A stretch of 47,412 nucleotides of DNA, from assembly GCA_017857395.1 (NCBI GenBank), contig JAFMDF010000036.1, forward strand, positions 1-47,412. Reading direction: 5' to 3'. The notes below the pieces were generated by a model. It made no database searches. It was not told where the DNA came from and worked only from the letters and a program-made list of their open reading frames with translations. This document shows, piece after piece, positions 1-8,486 of this stretch. Every line of letters starts with the position of its first letter. Positions within the stretch are counted from its first letter, which is position 1. Source of the stretch: Bacteroidota bacterium (GTDB lineage: Bacteria; Bacteroidota; Bacteroidia; Chitinophagales; Saprospiraceae). The translations under genes were made by a program, and so were the position numbers.

Positions 1-3
1 CTG

Positions 4-75
4 TTGACCTACCAGGACTCGAACCTGGAATGCCAGAACCAAAAACTGGTGTGTTGCCAATTACACCATAGGTCA
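4..75 (-). tRNA. tRNA-Gln (anticodon TTG)
   Basis: On the minus strand the sequence folds as a complete class I tRNA of 72 nt. The 7-bp acceptor stem is TGACCTA/TAGGTCA, the D-loop contains GG, and the anticodon loop TTTTGGT places TTG at positions 34-36, which reads CAA. The T-arm is CCAGG-TTCGAGT-CCTGG. The innermost anticodon-stem pair is a T-T mismatch; the rest is canonical. The discriminator is A and no CCA is encoded. It is a useful local reference for a normal tRNA when judging the eroded tRNAs at 28.2-29.3 kb. Confidence 0.95.
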
Positions 76-181
76 ATGCCACACCTCTTTTCAGAAGCGA
101 ATGCAAAGTTATAACATTTTTCTATTTAAGTAAAGTCCTAACTGAAAAAATATTAAAATATTTTTGTTTCTACTTCAAAAT

Positions 182-1405
182 CTACCGAATTAAGGTCAAA
201 CTTCCCATGTCTGTCTTTTCTTCTTCCCCACAGTTGTATCGGACTCGATATAATAAAACGCCAGGGTTTAATTCTTGCCCATTAAAAGTTCCATCCCATT
301 TATCAAAAGGGCTAGTTGTATTAAAAATACGACCACCCCAGCGGTCGAAGATTTCAAATTCTACTAACTTACCTTCTAAGACAATAGAGTTACTAATACC
401 ATACGTATCATTTCTTCCATCATTATTGGGCGTAAAAGCTTTTGGTAATTGAGCGACACATGGTAAATCTTCTGGGTCAATGACGGTGATTCGAATCGTA
501 TCGTTGGCATTACAAAATTGGTCAGCTAAATCTAATTGGTAAGTAAAAGTGCCTGCGGAAGTTGGAGCGATACTAGGTTCTGCTGCATTAGGGTCACTTA
601 CACCATTAGTGGGATGCCATGCAAAACCGTCTGCACAAGTTTGTCCAACTTCAATATCAACGGAATTACCTAAAAATAAAATAGCATCGTCATTTTGAAT
701 ACGGTCAGGTGCTAAGTAGAGTGCTTTAATTTCTTCCAAACGTAAGGCTCGATTATATACTCGTAATTCATCGACTAAGCCAGCAAAACGATTTTCGGTG
801 ATGCCTACACATTCTCCGTTGGCGATATTTAGTTCTGCATTATTATCAATTTGTACCCTTGAATCGGCCGCTCTTTCTTGTATTAATTCCCCATCAATAT
901 ATAATAGGCTTCTATTTCCCTTTCTCACAAATACAAGATGCGACCAGCAAGCACCAAAATCTAATTGGGCACTTACAGGCGCTTCCCTCATCGCATCTTG
1001 GCTCAATTGCACATTGATGAAATTTGAACCAGAAGCATAATTAATGCCAAAAGATCGGTCAATGCCACAAGCATCTCTTTTAGAAATAATATCTTGGACA
1101 CCTACTCCATTGGTTGGCTTGATATAAATACTCAGGGAAAAATCAATCGTATTAAAGGTATTACTAATCGTTCCTAAAAAAAGTAAATAATCGTCAATAC
1201 CGTCTAATAATAAGGCATTGCCTGAGACGCCACATATACATTGAGGGTCGCCAACAATAACTGCTGCTTGATTATTTCCGCTTTCTTCCTTTCCTAAATC
1301 TTGGCAATCATCAAAAGAATAATGGGCAATTAGCCCATCTGTAATATCTTGACCATAGGTTAAACCCGCTAAACATAAAGCTATACAACAAAAAAAGAAC
1401 CTCAT
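182..1405 (-). CDS. Secreted LamG-domain protein with type B type IX sorting domain
   Basis: A 407-residue exported protein. Residues 1-18 are a signal peptide (MRFFFCCIALCLAGLTYG). Residues about 25-235 are a LamG/concanavalin-like fold of the kind that binds glycans or matrix polymers, recognisable from HYSFDD, LDGIDDYLLF and DELRVYNRALRLEEI. About 240-315 is an Ig/PKD-like segment. The last 90 residues, with FTPNNDGRND, IFDRWGGRIF and WDGTFNGQELNPG, are the gliding-motility-associated (type B) C-terminal domain that targets cargo to the type IX secretion system. Type B cargo elsewhere depends on SprF/PorP partners, and a PorP/SprF homologue lies at 14.2 kb. It is probably cell-surface attached or released. 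The ligand is unknown. Confidence 0.88.
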   Translation of the reverse strand: MRFFFCCIALCLAGLTYGQDITDGLIAHYSFDDCQDLGKEESGNNQAAVIVGDPQCICGVSGNALLLDGIDDYLLFLGTISNTFNTIDFSLSIYIKPTNGVGVQDIISKRDACGIDRSFGINYASGSNFINVQLSQDAMREAPVSAQLDFGACWSHLVFVRKGNRSLLYIDGELIQERAADSRVQIDNNAELNIANGECVGITENRFAGLVDELRVYNRALRLEEIKALYLAPDRIQNDDAILFLGNSVDIEVGQTCADGFAWHPTNGVSDPNAAEPSIAPTSAGTFTYQLDLADQFCNANDTIRITVIDPEDLPCVAQLPKAFTPNNDGRNDTYGISNSIVLEGKLVEFEIFDRWGGRIFNTTSPFDKWDGTFNGQELNPGVLLYRVRYNCGEEEKTDMGSLTLIR

Positions 1406-1810
1406 TCAATTGGAATTAACTGTACTATTTAGTACTGTTTGATTTTGAAATAATAAGATTGGTTGCTTCCTGAGTAAGATCAAAGTCATAAGCTTCTCAT
1501 TTAGACACTCCAAGGTATTGAAGACACTTGGAGGTCTGCCAAGAAATTGGCAGCGTTATTTCTTAAACCATTACTTAAAAGGAAACTACGGGAATGTAAA
1601 CGTTAATCTATTCGCAATATTTTACTTCTTTGCCGAAACTAAAGTTGCCAATTAGTCAAAAGTATTGTTTGAGGAAAGGAGTTGGGCTGGAATAGTCGAA
1701 TTTTAGCTGCTCTTTTGAAGAAATGTTTTAATGGTTACGAGTTCCGGGTTGAATAACGATATTTGTTTAATTCTTGAATAAAATTACTGCCATTCAACCC
1801 GAAACTAGGA
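1406..1810. other. Intergenic region with several predicted hairpins
   Basis: About 400 bases without a gene, between ybaB and the LamG gene, both read on the minus strand. A 15-bp near-perfect inverted repeat (1740-1754 with 1792-1806, one mismatch) lies just after the ybaB stop. At 1503-1553 there are two adjacent hairpins: CTCCAAG/CTTGGAG (1508-1514 with 1527-1533, extendable by AGAC/GTCT) and CTGCCAA-GAAA-TTGGCAG (1536-1553), a perfect 7-bp stem closed by a GNRA tetraloop. The extended first stem and the second stem share bases 1536-1537, so they would compete. Confidence 0.5.
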
Positions 1811-2131
1811 TTATTTTCCAAACATATCTGCAAGCCCGCCCATACCAGGAGGCATCATACTTTGCATTAATTTTTGACTTTCTTCTCCTTGTTTAGCTGC
1901 TGCTTTTTCCAAGGTTCGATTAATGGCTACCAATAATAAATCTTCTACTTCCTCTGTATCTTCCCAATCTAACTTGGTTTTATCAATGGAGATATTTAAG
2001 ATTTTTTGGTTGGCATTTGCGATTACTTTTATTGCACCATCACCCGCATCTCCTGTCACTTCAATAGTGGCTAATTTTTTTTGTAATTCTTGTTGTTGTT
2101 GTTCTACGTTTCCGAATAAATCTCCGAACAT
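1811..2131 (-). CDS. ybaB: YbaB/EbfC family nucleoid-associated protein
   Basis: A 106-residue protein with the usual length and layout of the YbaB/EbfC family: an N-terminal helix rich in Gln/Lys (QQQQELQKKLATIEV), a central strand segment (GDGAIKVIANANQKILNISID), an acidic helix (EDTEEVEDLLLVAINRTLEKA) and a flexible Met/Gly-rich tail (MMPPGMGGLADMFG). Family members are dimers that bind DNA and contribute to nucleoid structure. In many bacteria the gene sits beside dnaX and recR, which are not seen here. The downstream inverted repeat at 1740-1806 may mark the transcript end. Confidence 0.9.
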   Translation of the reverse strand: MFGDLFGNVEQQQQELQKKLATIEVTGDAGDGAIKVIANANQKILNISIDKTKLDWEDTEEVEDLLLVAINRTLEKAAAKQGEESQKLMQSMMPPGMGGLADMFGK

Positions 2132-2231
2132 ATTTAATTGATTTTTAAGTGATTAATTTATTGGTGAACGAAACAGGTATTTTGACGGTAGTTTCGCTGG
2201 TTTTTATGATTTTTTATGAAATCCAACTTCG

Positions 2232-2570
2232 TCACTCACCTAGTTCTTCTGCTGGAACCCACAGCAATTTTTTAAAATCCTGTACTTTATCATCGACTAC
2301 TTTGACCCCTTCGCTTTCTAAGAGTTCTTGCATCATTGTTGGATGAGGGAAATGCCCTCGACCACTCAATTCTCCTTTGCGATTGACGACTCGATGTGCG
2401 GGTACAGGGTCTTCTGCCTGCCAGTTGCATTTATTGAGTGCCCAACCGACCATTCTGGCAGAACCTAGCGATAAATAATCGGCAATAGCGCCGTAATTGG
2501 TAATTCGTCCGTGTGGAATCAAGCGAGTAACTTCAAAAACTTGCTCAAAGTAATTACTATTTTTACTCAT
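2232..2570 (-). CDS. Alkyltransferase-like (ATL/MGMT-fold) DNA-binding protein
   Basis: A protein of about 112 residues from the preferred start at 2570 (MSKNSNYFEQVF). A further Met lies at 2606 but would put 44 bases inside the upstream metalloprotease gene; the 2570 start leaves an 8-base overlap. It is the C-terminal DNA-binding domain of the O6-alkylguanine transferase family: IPHGRITNYGAIADYL is the helix-turn-helix region, SARMVGWALN carries the arginine finger, and VPAHRVV occupies the active-site PCHRV position. The alkyl-accepting Cys is Ala, so it cannot act as a methyltransferase. Alkyltransferase-like proteins bind alkylated guanine and recruit nucleotide excision repair; that role here is inferred. 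Confidence 0.85.
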   Translation of the reverse strand: MSKNSNYFEQVFEVTRLIPHGRITNYGAIADYLSLGSARMVGWALNKCNWQAEDPVPAHRVVNRKGELSGRGHFPHPTMMQELLESEGVKVVDDKVQDFKKLLWVPAEELGE

Positions 2571-4815
2571 TGACAATAAATCTTTTGGAGAAAATTTGTT
2601 CACCAATTTTCCCTTTTAATAAATAAACGCCATTTTGTAAATGGCTAGTATTGAGTTGCAGGATATGATTATTGGGTATTCGTTTTTCATATAATACACT
2701 TCTACCCAAAGCATCATAGACGCTTAAATTTACTGCTTTTATAATAACTTCTGAAAATTTCAGGATAATTTTGTCACTTGCTGGATTTGGATATAACTGG
2801 ATAGGTTTATCATAAAAATTGATAGTTGAAGAAGTGAGTTGTTCGACAATCCTAAATCGATTATTAGACATATCAAAGAAGATATTATCAGCGCATTTTA
2901 TTTTTATCCTAGCTCTATTTGTTGTCGTATCAGGTAAAACAACCATTATTTCGCCATTATTAGGGACACCTGCTGCTAATAATTTTGGAAAGTCTTGTCC
3001 ATTGTTAAAAGATAAATAAATATCTACATTAGTACAATTAACAGGTTCAGCGGTTGTATTGGCGACATCCCATTGCACTAAAATAGAATCTCCCATTTCA
3101 TATTCAATATTAGCAGAATCAGGTTGTAATACTAAAAAAGGACCTGCTTCTGCTGTAGCCATAAAAGCAACTTCTGCAAAGGCTGTTCCTCCACCTCCTG
3201 CTTGATTATCTCTGACAGTTACTCCAAAAGTTAACTGCCGAGTGGTATCTGGTAAGACTTCTCCCGAAGTCACTTTATTTAAAATAATAGTCGTTGCTCT
3301 AGGAAATATTCTAGTTGGTTCTCGTGATGGTCGGAAAGCTACAAAACTAGGTGCGCTTTCAATAGGAAAACCTATTTCACTTACAGCTCCCGTATCAAAT
3401 TGTTCCCAACTATAAGTGAGTGAAGTGTTTTCCGCATCAAAGGCATCCACACTTAATTCAAATGGGGTAGCGATAGGAATTGAAAATCCACTTTTTCTAA
3501 CGGAAACTATTGGTTGGGTATTTTCAGTAGGGATTTGTTGAAAACAAGTAATCGTATCACTTGCAAAGGCACGTTGAATTTCTTGAATACTTATCCCGTG
3601 TAAATTATCTTGTGGCACACCGACTACATTAAATGGGCCACATACGCCTCCATAAGACATAATGGTGCTTCCTCCTCCAGGTTCTACCGCAGTTGCTGCA
3701 TTTCTTTGACTTTCATTGACGGGTTGCCCGCAATTACTCCAAGTATGATTGGCGCCTAATTGGTGACCAACCTCATGATAAAGTGTTCTCCTAAAATCGG
3801 GAATACTTTCATCAAAAATACAAGAGACACCACGTGCTTTAGTCTCCATGGAACATACACTTGCTAAAAAAGCAACACCAGATACACCACCTGTACATTC
3901 TGCTGCAAAAACATGTCCTATATCGTAGGAATCCTGCCCAAGTATGCTATCTAGTAAGCCAGTATTGCTGGTTAATAGTTCAAAAGCGCTTCTAGCATCT
4001 TCAAATGGGGAAGGCAGGCTATCTGTAAAAATTAATTGGTCGTTATTTTCATGTAAAAGAAAACGAATCCCTGCATCTCGCTCATAAATTACATTTAAAC
4101 TAGTTAAAGAATTGACGATAGCTGATAAAGAAGATTCGACAGTACCTCCTGTGGCATTCGTAAATTGCTCTGTGGCAGTAATGGCGATGCGAAATGTTTT
4201 TAAGTCTGTATTTGAAATAGTATCTAGTTGTATTTGATTGTTTGCTTGTTCAATAGTTTTTAAAGCAGGATTACCACAACTTAATCGTTGGTCAGTATTA
4301 GCAATAATATCTGATGCACGATAGACTAAATAAACAGCTTCTTCTCCGGCAAACTCTGCATTTTCAATAAAAAAAGATTCCGTATCGTCTACTAAATGCC
4401 CATAGAATCCTTTTGCCGTCCAACTAATACGTCCGTAGAGCGTTGCATTTTCTTTTGAACTAATTTGATAGGATTGAATGGATGGGTATTTTGAATTTAA
4501 TTCATCTGCTATTATAGGAGAGGCAACCAAGTCTATAGTTGATAACGTATGGATAGGAAAAGCAATAGTTATTGGAAGTCTAGATTGTCTAGATGTAGAA
4601 AAAGCAGGTATTGCTTTTTCTAAAAATAGCGATTTATTTAACTGAAATAACTGATACGTTTTCAAATTTGCTACTTTTTCCTTGGCCACTAAATGTTTTT
4701 CTACAGGTGTCCACAGCTTATTTTGTGCATTTAGCCCTGTAGAAAATAACATTAGCGTCAAAGGAAATAAAAAGTAGTCAAAAAACGTGCTTAAACAAAA
4801 TTTCTTCTGTACCAT
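2563..4815 (-). CDS. Secreted reprolysin-like (M12B) metalloprotease with type A sorting tail
   Basis: A 750-residue exported protein. An N-terminal signal peptide ends near GLNAQ (residues 1-31). The catalytic domain covers roughly residues 200-430: the zinc motif HEVGHQLGANH lies near residue 350 (HExxHxxGxxH, all three His and the catalytic Glu present), followed by STIMSYGG, the Met-turn of metzincins. An immunoglobulin/fibronectin-like stretch follows (about 440-650). The last 75 residues (LYPNPASDKIILKF, then GVYLLKGKIG and SKRFIVNE) are a type A Por secretion tail, so it is probable type IX cargo. The substrate is unknown. It lies directly upstream of the alkyltransferase-like gene with an 8-base overlap. 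Confidence 0.9.
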   Translation of the reverse strand: MVQKKFCLSTFFDYFLFPLTLMLFSTGLNAQNKLWTPVEKHLVAKEKVANLKTYQLFQLNKSLFLEKAIPAFSTSRQSRLPITIAFPIHTLSTIDLVASPIIADELNSKYPSIQSYQISSKENATLYGRISWTAKGFYGHLVDDTESFFIENAEFAGEEAVYLVYRASDIIANTDQRLSCGNPALKTIEQANNQIQLDTISNTDLKTFRIAITATEQFTNATGGTVESSLSAIVNSLTSLNVIYERDAGIRFLLHENNDQLIFTDSLPSPFEDARSAFELLTSNTGLLDSILGQDSYDIGHVFAAECTGGVSGVAFLASVCSMETKARGVSCIFDESIPDFRRTLYHEVGHQLGANHTWSNCGQPVNESQRNAATAVEPGGGSTIMSYGGVCGPFNVVGVPQDNLHGISIQEIQRAFASDTITCFQQIPTENTQPIVSVRKSGFSIPIATPFELSVDAFDAENTSLTYSWEQFDTGAVSEIGFPIESAPSFVAFRPSREPTRIFPRATTIILNKVTSGEVLPDTTRQLTFGVTVRDNQAGGGGTAFAEVAFMATAEAGPFLVLQPDSANIEYEMGDSILVQWDVANTTAEPVNCTNVDIYLSFNNGQDFPKLLAAGVPNNGEIMVVLPDTTTNRARIKIKCADNIFFDMSNNRFRIVEQLTSSTINFYDKPIQLYPNPASDKIILKFSEVIIKAVNLSVYDALGRSVLYEKRIPNNHILQLNTSHLQNGVYLLKGKIGEQIFSKRFIVNE

Positions 4816-4971
4816 AAAATTTAGTCGATAATTGCTTATAAATGGTTAAAACTGCCTAATTTTGCGGAACTTTCTTTAAAAAAAGTCTCAAAAAGAAAAA
4901 TCATAAGCATGTCATTTTTTTTTGTTTAACGTTGTTTACAGAAAAATGACAAACATCCACAATTAGAGCGC

Positions 4972-4979
4972 TAATTTTG
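4972..4979 (+). promoter_or_regulatory. Candidate -7 element for hemA
   Basis: TAATTTTG matches the Bacteroidota -7 consensus TAnnTTTG about 90 bases before the chosen hemA start. No convincing -33 TTTG lies at the expected distance, so this is tentative. Confidence 0.35.
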
Positions 4980-5066
4980 TCGTCAGAAGGAATGTAATAA
5001 CCTACATTACAAATCATTATTAAAAATCCATATATGATTCATTCCTGGCGCGGACAAAAAAAATAT

Positions 5067-6287
5067 ATGCTGAACGAATATAAAATACTTACTGTAACAC
5101 ACAAACATGTCCGTTTGGAAAGGATTGGTGATTTTTTAATTCCCCATGCTAATGAAGAAGTTCTGCAAGCAAAATTAGTCGAGCTCAAAGATAAATTTAA
5201 TTTAGAAGAACTTTTATATGTTGCGACTTGCAACCGAGTAATCTATTTATATAAGTCCGCTAAAGAACTTAATTTACCCTTTCTTCAAGATTTCTTTCAA
5301 ACTGTTAATCCTACCCTTTCTCCAGATTATATCCAGCGTATTATTACTGCCTACGAAGGTAAAGAAGCCATTAATCATATTTATGAAGTATCCGCTTCTA
5401 TTGATTCTTTGGTAGTCGGAGAGCGAGAGATTTTGCGTCAGATTAGAGAAGGATTTTATAAATGTGAAAAATGGGGATTAATTGGAGATGGTATTCGATT
5501 ATTGATGAAGCATTTAGTAGAAGCTTCTAAAGAAGTTTATTCACAAACAAGAATTGGAGAGAAGCAAATTTCTGTTGTTTCTTTAGCTATAAAAAAATTA
5601 TTAGAAAGTAATATTTCTAGAGATGCTAAAATTTTATTGGTAGGCGCAGGACAGACTAATCAGTTAGTCGCTAAATTTTTGGTAAAATATGAATTTAGTA
5701 ATGTAACTGTATTTAATCGAAGTATTGAAAAGGCAGCAAAATTAGCAGAACGATTTAATGACTCTGCTTTTTTATTAGCAGAATTACCTAATTATAAAGC
5801 AGGTTTTGATTGTATGATTGTTTGTACGGGAGCGACAGAAGCAATTGTCAAACGACCATCCTACCAGCAACTTATTGGCGAAGACACTACGGAAAAATTA
5901 ATCGTAGATTTATCTATTCCTAATAATGTAAGCAAGGAAGTAGTTGATGTTTTTAATATTAATTATATAGAAATAGAAGATTTAAAGCAGCTAGCAGCAC
6001 AAAATTTAGATTTTAGAAAGCAAGAAGTAGGTAAGGCTAAAATTTTATTGCGACAGCAAATCAATGAATTTCAGAAAGTTTTCCAACAGAGACAAATCAC
6101 TAAAGCCTTACAAAATATTCCTTCTGAAATCAAAGCCATTAAACAAAAAGCACTCAACGAAGTCTTCAAAAAGGACATGGATGCTTTAGATGATAATACG
6201 AAAGCATTATTTGAAAAAATGATGACCTATATGGAAAAGAAATGTATTAGTGTGCCGATGAAGGCTGCGAAGGAGTTAGTTGCATAA
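5067..6287 (+). CDS. hemA: Glutamyl-tRNA reductase
   Basis: Reduces glutamyl-tRNA(Glu) to glutamate-1-semialdehyde with NADPH, the first step of C5 tetrapyrrole synthesis. The catalytic Cys is in VATCNRVIYLY. The family signature SIDSLVVGEREILRQIR follows, then the NADPH-binding segment AKILLVGAGQTNQLVAKFL and a C-terminal helical dimerisation region. About 406 residues, typical length. I prefer the Met at 5067 (MLNEYKILTVTHKHV) because the family begins close to this strand; the in-frame ATG at 5034 adds eleven residues (IHSWRGQKKY) without family likeness. No other haem genes are adjacent. It converges on the PurF-like gene with a 26-bp hairpin between. Confidence 0.93.
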   Translation: MLNEYKILTVTHKHVRLERIGDFLIPHANEEVLQAKLVELKDKFNLEELLYVATCNRVIYLYKSAKELNLPFLQDFFQTVNPTLSPDYIQRIITAYEGKEAINHIYEVSASIDSLVVGEREILRQIREGFYKCEKWGLIGDGIRLLMKHLVEASKEVYSQTRIGEKQISVVSLAIKKLLESNISRDAKILLVGAGQTNQLVAKFLVKYEFSNVTVFNRSIEKAAKLAERFNDSAFLLAELPNYKAGFDCMIVCTGATEAIVKRPSYQQLIGEDTTEKLIVDLSIPNNVSKEVVDVFNINYIEIEDLKQLAAQNLDFRKQEVGKAKILLRQQINEFQKVFQQRQITKALQNIPSEIKAIKQKALNEVFKKDMDALDDNTKALFEKMMTYMEKKCISVPMKAAKELVA

Positions 6288-6289
6288 AT

Positions 6290-6353
6290 GTAGCTTAGAC
6301 GGCTGGTCTGAGTAGATTATTAGATAGCTACTCAGACCAACCGTCTAAGCTAC
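6290..6353. terminator. 26-bp inverted repeat between convergent genes, likely bidirectional terminator
   Basis: Arms 6290-6315 and 6328-6353 are complementary with a single mismatch and a 12-base loop. The structure fills the whole gap between the hemA stop (6287) and the stop of the minus-strand PurF-like gene (6355). There is no T-tract, so it may act as a transcript-end stabiliser rather than a classical intrinsic terminator. Confidence 0.65.
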
Positions 6354-6354
6354 T

Positions 6355-8247
6355 CTAATAAGCCCGTTCATTTCGCTGCTCCACAAAATTAATAAAGGCC
6401 TTATTTACTACTCTAAACCCACCTGGCGTAGGATAATTTCCTGAAAAATACCAATCTCCATTATTATTCGGACAAGCTTTATGTAAACCATCAATTTTCT
6501 GATAAATTACTTTTACTTCTGGTTTGATATTCGGAGGCGTAATCATTTCTGCAATTTTATCAGAAACCGTTTCGTAGCTGAACTCATTATACAAATCAAT
6601 TAAAGGATTGCCCATCTCGGCTAAAGGTAATTTTAATTGTGCCTTACACTTTTTGTAGGTTTCTTTGATTAAATGTGTTTTTCCGTGATCCCTTAATAAG
6701 GTAATTAAAGCATTAAAAGCGATAAAATTCCCCAATTTTGACATATCTATACCATAACAATCAGGATAGCGAATTTGGGGAGCGGAGGAAACCACAATAA
6801 TTTTCTTTGGTCGAAGTCGAGAAACTATTTTAATAATACTATCTCGTAACGTTGTTCCTCGAACGATAGAATCGTCTAATAAAACTAAATTGTCTTTTTC
6901 ATTATTAACGATGCCGTAAGTTACATCATAGATATGCGAAACCATTTCTCCTCTAGTAGCATCATCTGCAATAAACGTTCGCAGTTTGGCATCTTTGACA
7001 ACAGTTTTTTCAATTCTTATTTTTTGGGAAAGAATCTTTTCTAGCTTCTTTGGTTTTAAATCTGTGCCTAAGTTTAAAATTTGTGCTTGCTTGCGTTGAT
7101 TTAAACACTTTTCGGCACCTTCTACTAGCCCATAAAAAGCAGATTCTGCGGTGTTCGGGACAAAAGAAAATACCGTATGTTCAATATCTTGGTCAATTGC
7201 TTTTAAAACTGATTTAGTTAACTGTTCGCCTAATTTTTTTCGTTCTAGGTAAATATCTCTGTCTGTTCCTCTAGAGAAATAAATGCGTTCAAAAGAGCAA
7301 GGCGTTCTTTTCTTTTTCTCTATATATTTTTTCTCTTTAACCGTTCCATTCTTTTTAATAATTAACGCATTTCCTCGACCTAATTCTTGTACTTTCGTAA
7401 AATGAACATTCATGGCAGTTTGAATCGCTGGGCGCTCGGAAGCAACAACGACAATCTCCTCATCCGCATAATAAAAAGCGGGACGAATACCACTTGGATC
7501 TCGAATCACAAAAGCATCTCCATGTCCAATCATTCCTGCAATGACATAGCCGCCATCAAATTTTTTGCTGGCTCTACGAAGCATTCGCTTCACATCAAGA
7601 TTATCAAAAATTAACTGATTGATTTCTTCATTGGTATAGCCATCTGGTTTGTGCCAATTAAATAAACGTTGTACTTCATCATCTAGAAAATGCCCGATTT
7701 TTTCCATGACCGTTACCGTATCTGCTTTTCGCTTTGGGTACTGTCCTAATTGCACTAATTCTTCAAATAATTCATCAACATTGGTCATGTTGAAATTACC
7801 TGCTAAAACGAGATTTCTACTAATCCAATTATTCTGGCGAAGGAAAGGATGGCAAGTTTCTATAGAATTATCGCCATGTGTGCCATAGCGTAAATGTCCC
7901 ATTAGTAATTCCCCCATATAAGGTTTATTTTCTTTTAACCATTTGGGGTCATTTAATTGCTGTGGCGTTAAATCTTTAAAATGTAGGCTAACATCCTTGA
8001 AAAGGTCGGCTAAGTAATTAGTGGTTACACATCGCTTGCGACTAATGTATCGTTTCCCCGGTTTTGGATCTAATTTAATTGTAGCTAATCCTGCACCGTC
8101 TTGACCTCTATTTCTTTGTTTCTGCAAAAGTAATTGAAGCTTGTTCAATCCGTAAAATGCAGTTCCGTATTTTTTATGATAAAACGATAATGGTTTAAGT
8201 AAACGAACTACTGCTAAACCACACTCATGTTTAATAGAATCACTCAT
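6355..8247 (-). CDS. PurF-like amidophosphoribosyltransferase, long Bacteroidota form
   Basis: A 630-residue protein with a class II glutamine amidotransferase domain (about 1-300) and a phosphoribosyltransferase domain (about 330-560). Amidotransferase signatures are HECGLAVV (candidate nucleophile Cys9), RNRGQDGAG, GHLRYGTHG and AGNFNMTN. The PRPP-binding loop is VLLDDSIVRGTTLRDS. In PurF the Cys becomes residue 1 after propeptide removal; here eight residues precede it and would have to be cleaved. Canonical PurF is nearer 500 residues, so this is a longer relative and may be a paralogue rather than the only purine enzyme. It is monocistronic, facing hemA. Confidence 0.82.
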   Translation of the reverse strand: MSDSIKHECGLAVVRLLKPLSFYHKKYGTAFYGLNKLQLLLQKQRNRGQDGAGLATIKLDPKPGKRYISRKRCVTTNYLADLFKDVSLHFKDLTPQQLNDPKWLKENKPYMGELLMGHLRYGTHGDNSIETCHPFLRQNNWISRNLVLAGNFNMTNVDELFEELVQLGQYPKRKADTVTVMEKIGHFLDDEVQRLFNWHKPDGYTNEEINQLIFDNLDVKRMLRRASKKFDGGYVIAGMIGHGDAFVIRDPSGIRPAFYYADEEIVVVASERPAIQTAMNVHFTKVQELGRGNALIIKKNGTVKEKKYIEKKKRTPCSFERIYFSRGTDRDIYLERKKLGEQLTKSVLKAIDQDIEHTVFSFVPNTAESAFYGLVEGAEKCLNQRKQAQILNLGTDLKPKKLEKILSQKIRIEKTVVKDAKLRTFIADDATRGEMVSHIYDVTYGIVNNEKDNLVLLDDSIVRGTTLRDSIIKIVSRLRPKKIIVVSSAPQIRYPDCYGIDMSKLGNFIAFNALITLLRDHGKTHLIKETYKKCKAQLKLPLAEMGNPLIDLYNEFSYETVSDKIAEMITPPNIKPEVKVIYQKIDGLHKACPNNNGDWYFSGNYPTPGGFRVVNKAFINFVEQRNERAY

Positions 8248-8294
8248 AGAAAAAAGTTAGGAAAATTAACCTAGATTTATTTAAAAATAAGCGA

Positions 8295-8302
8295 CAAAGC
8301 TA
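8295..8302 (-). promoter_or_regulatory. Candidate -7 element of the PurF-like gene
   Basis: On the minus strand TAGCTTTG matches TAnnTTTG about 48 bases upstream of the start codon. No clear -33 TTG was found. Confidence 0.4.
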
Positions 8303-8376
8303 CGAGAAATTAAAAGACTTAATAGAAGATTGAGCTAGGAAAAATACCCTTTTAGAGATAAATGCCTATTTAAACT

Positions 8377-8426
8377 AAAAAAGCCCTTAGCAACGACATT
8401 TTATATTCGCTACTAAGGGCTTTTAA
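8377..8426 (-). terminator. Intrinsic terminator downstream of porV
   Basis: Inverted repeat AAAAGCCCTTAG (8379-8390) with CTAAGGGCTTTT (8413-8424). Read on the minus strand the hairpin ends in a run of T, as expected for termination of porV transcription before the PurF-like gene. Confidence 0.7.
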
Positions 8427-8435
8427 TTGATTAAA

Positions 8436-8480
8436 TCTGACATCTGACAATAAATTTTAATTTATGGTCTGACATCTGAC
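8436..8480. repeat. Two direct copies of a 13-base word, 32 bp apart
   Basis: TCTGACATCTGAC occurs exactly at 8436-8448 and 8468-8480, between the porV terminator and the porV stop codon. Each copy is itself a near duplication of TCTGACA. Confidence 0.7.
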
Positions 8481-8486
8481 TGCTCT

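Noticed and set aside
207-452. Small open frames opposite or out of frame with real genes, such as 207-452, 798-1040, 11010-11318, 25650-26045 and 32408-32743
   Set aside because: Each lies within a gene with clear family signatures, and the shadow products have low-complexity or unrelated sequence.
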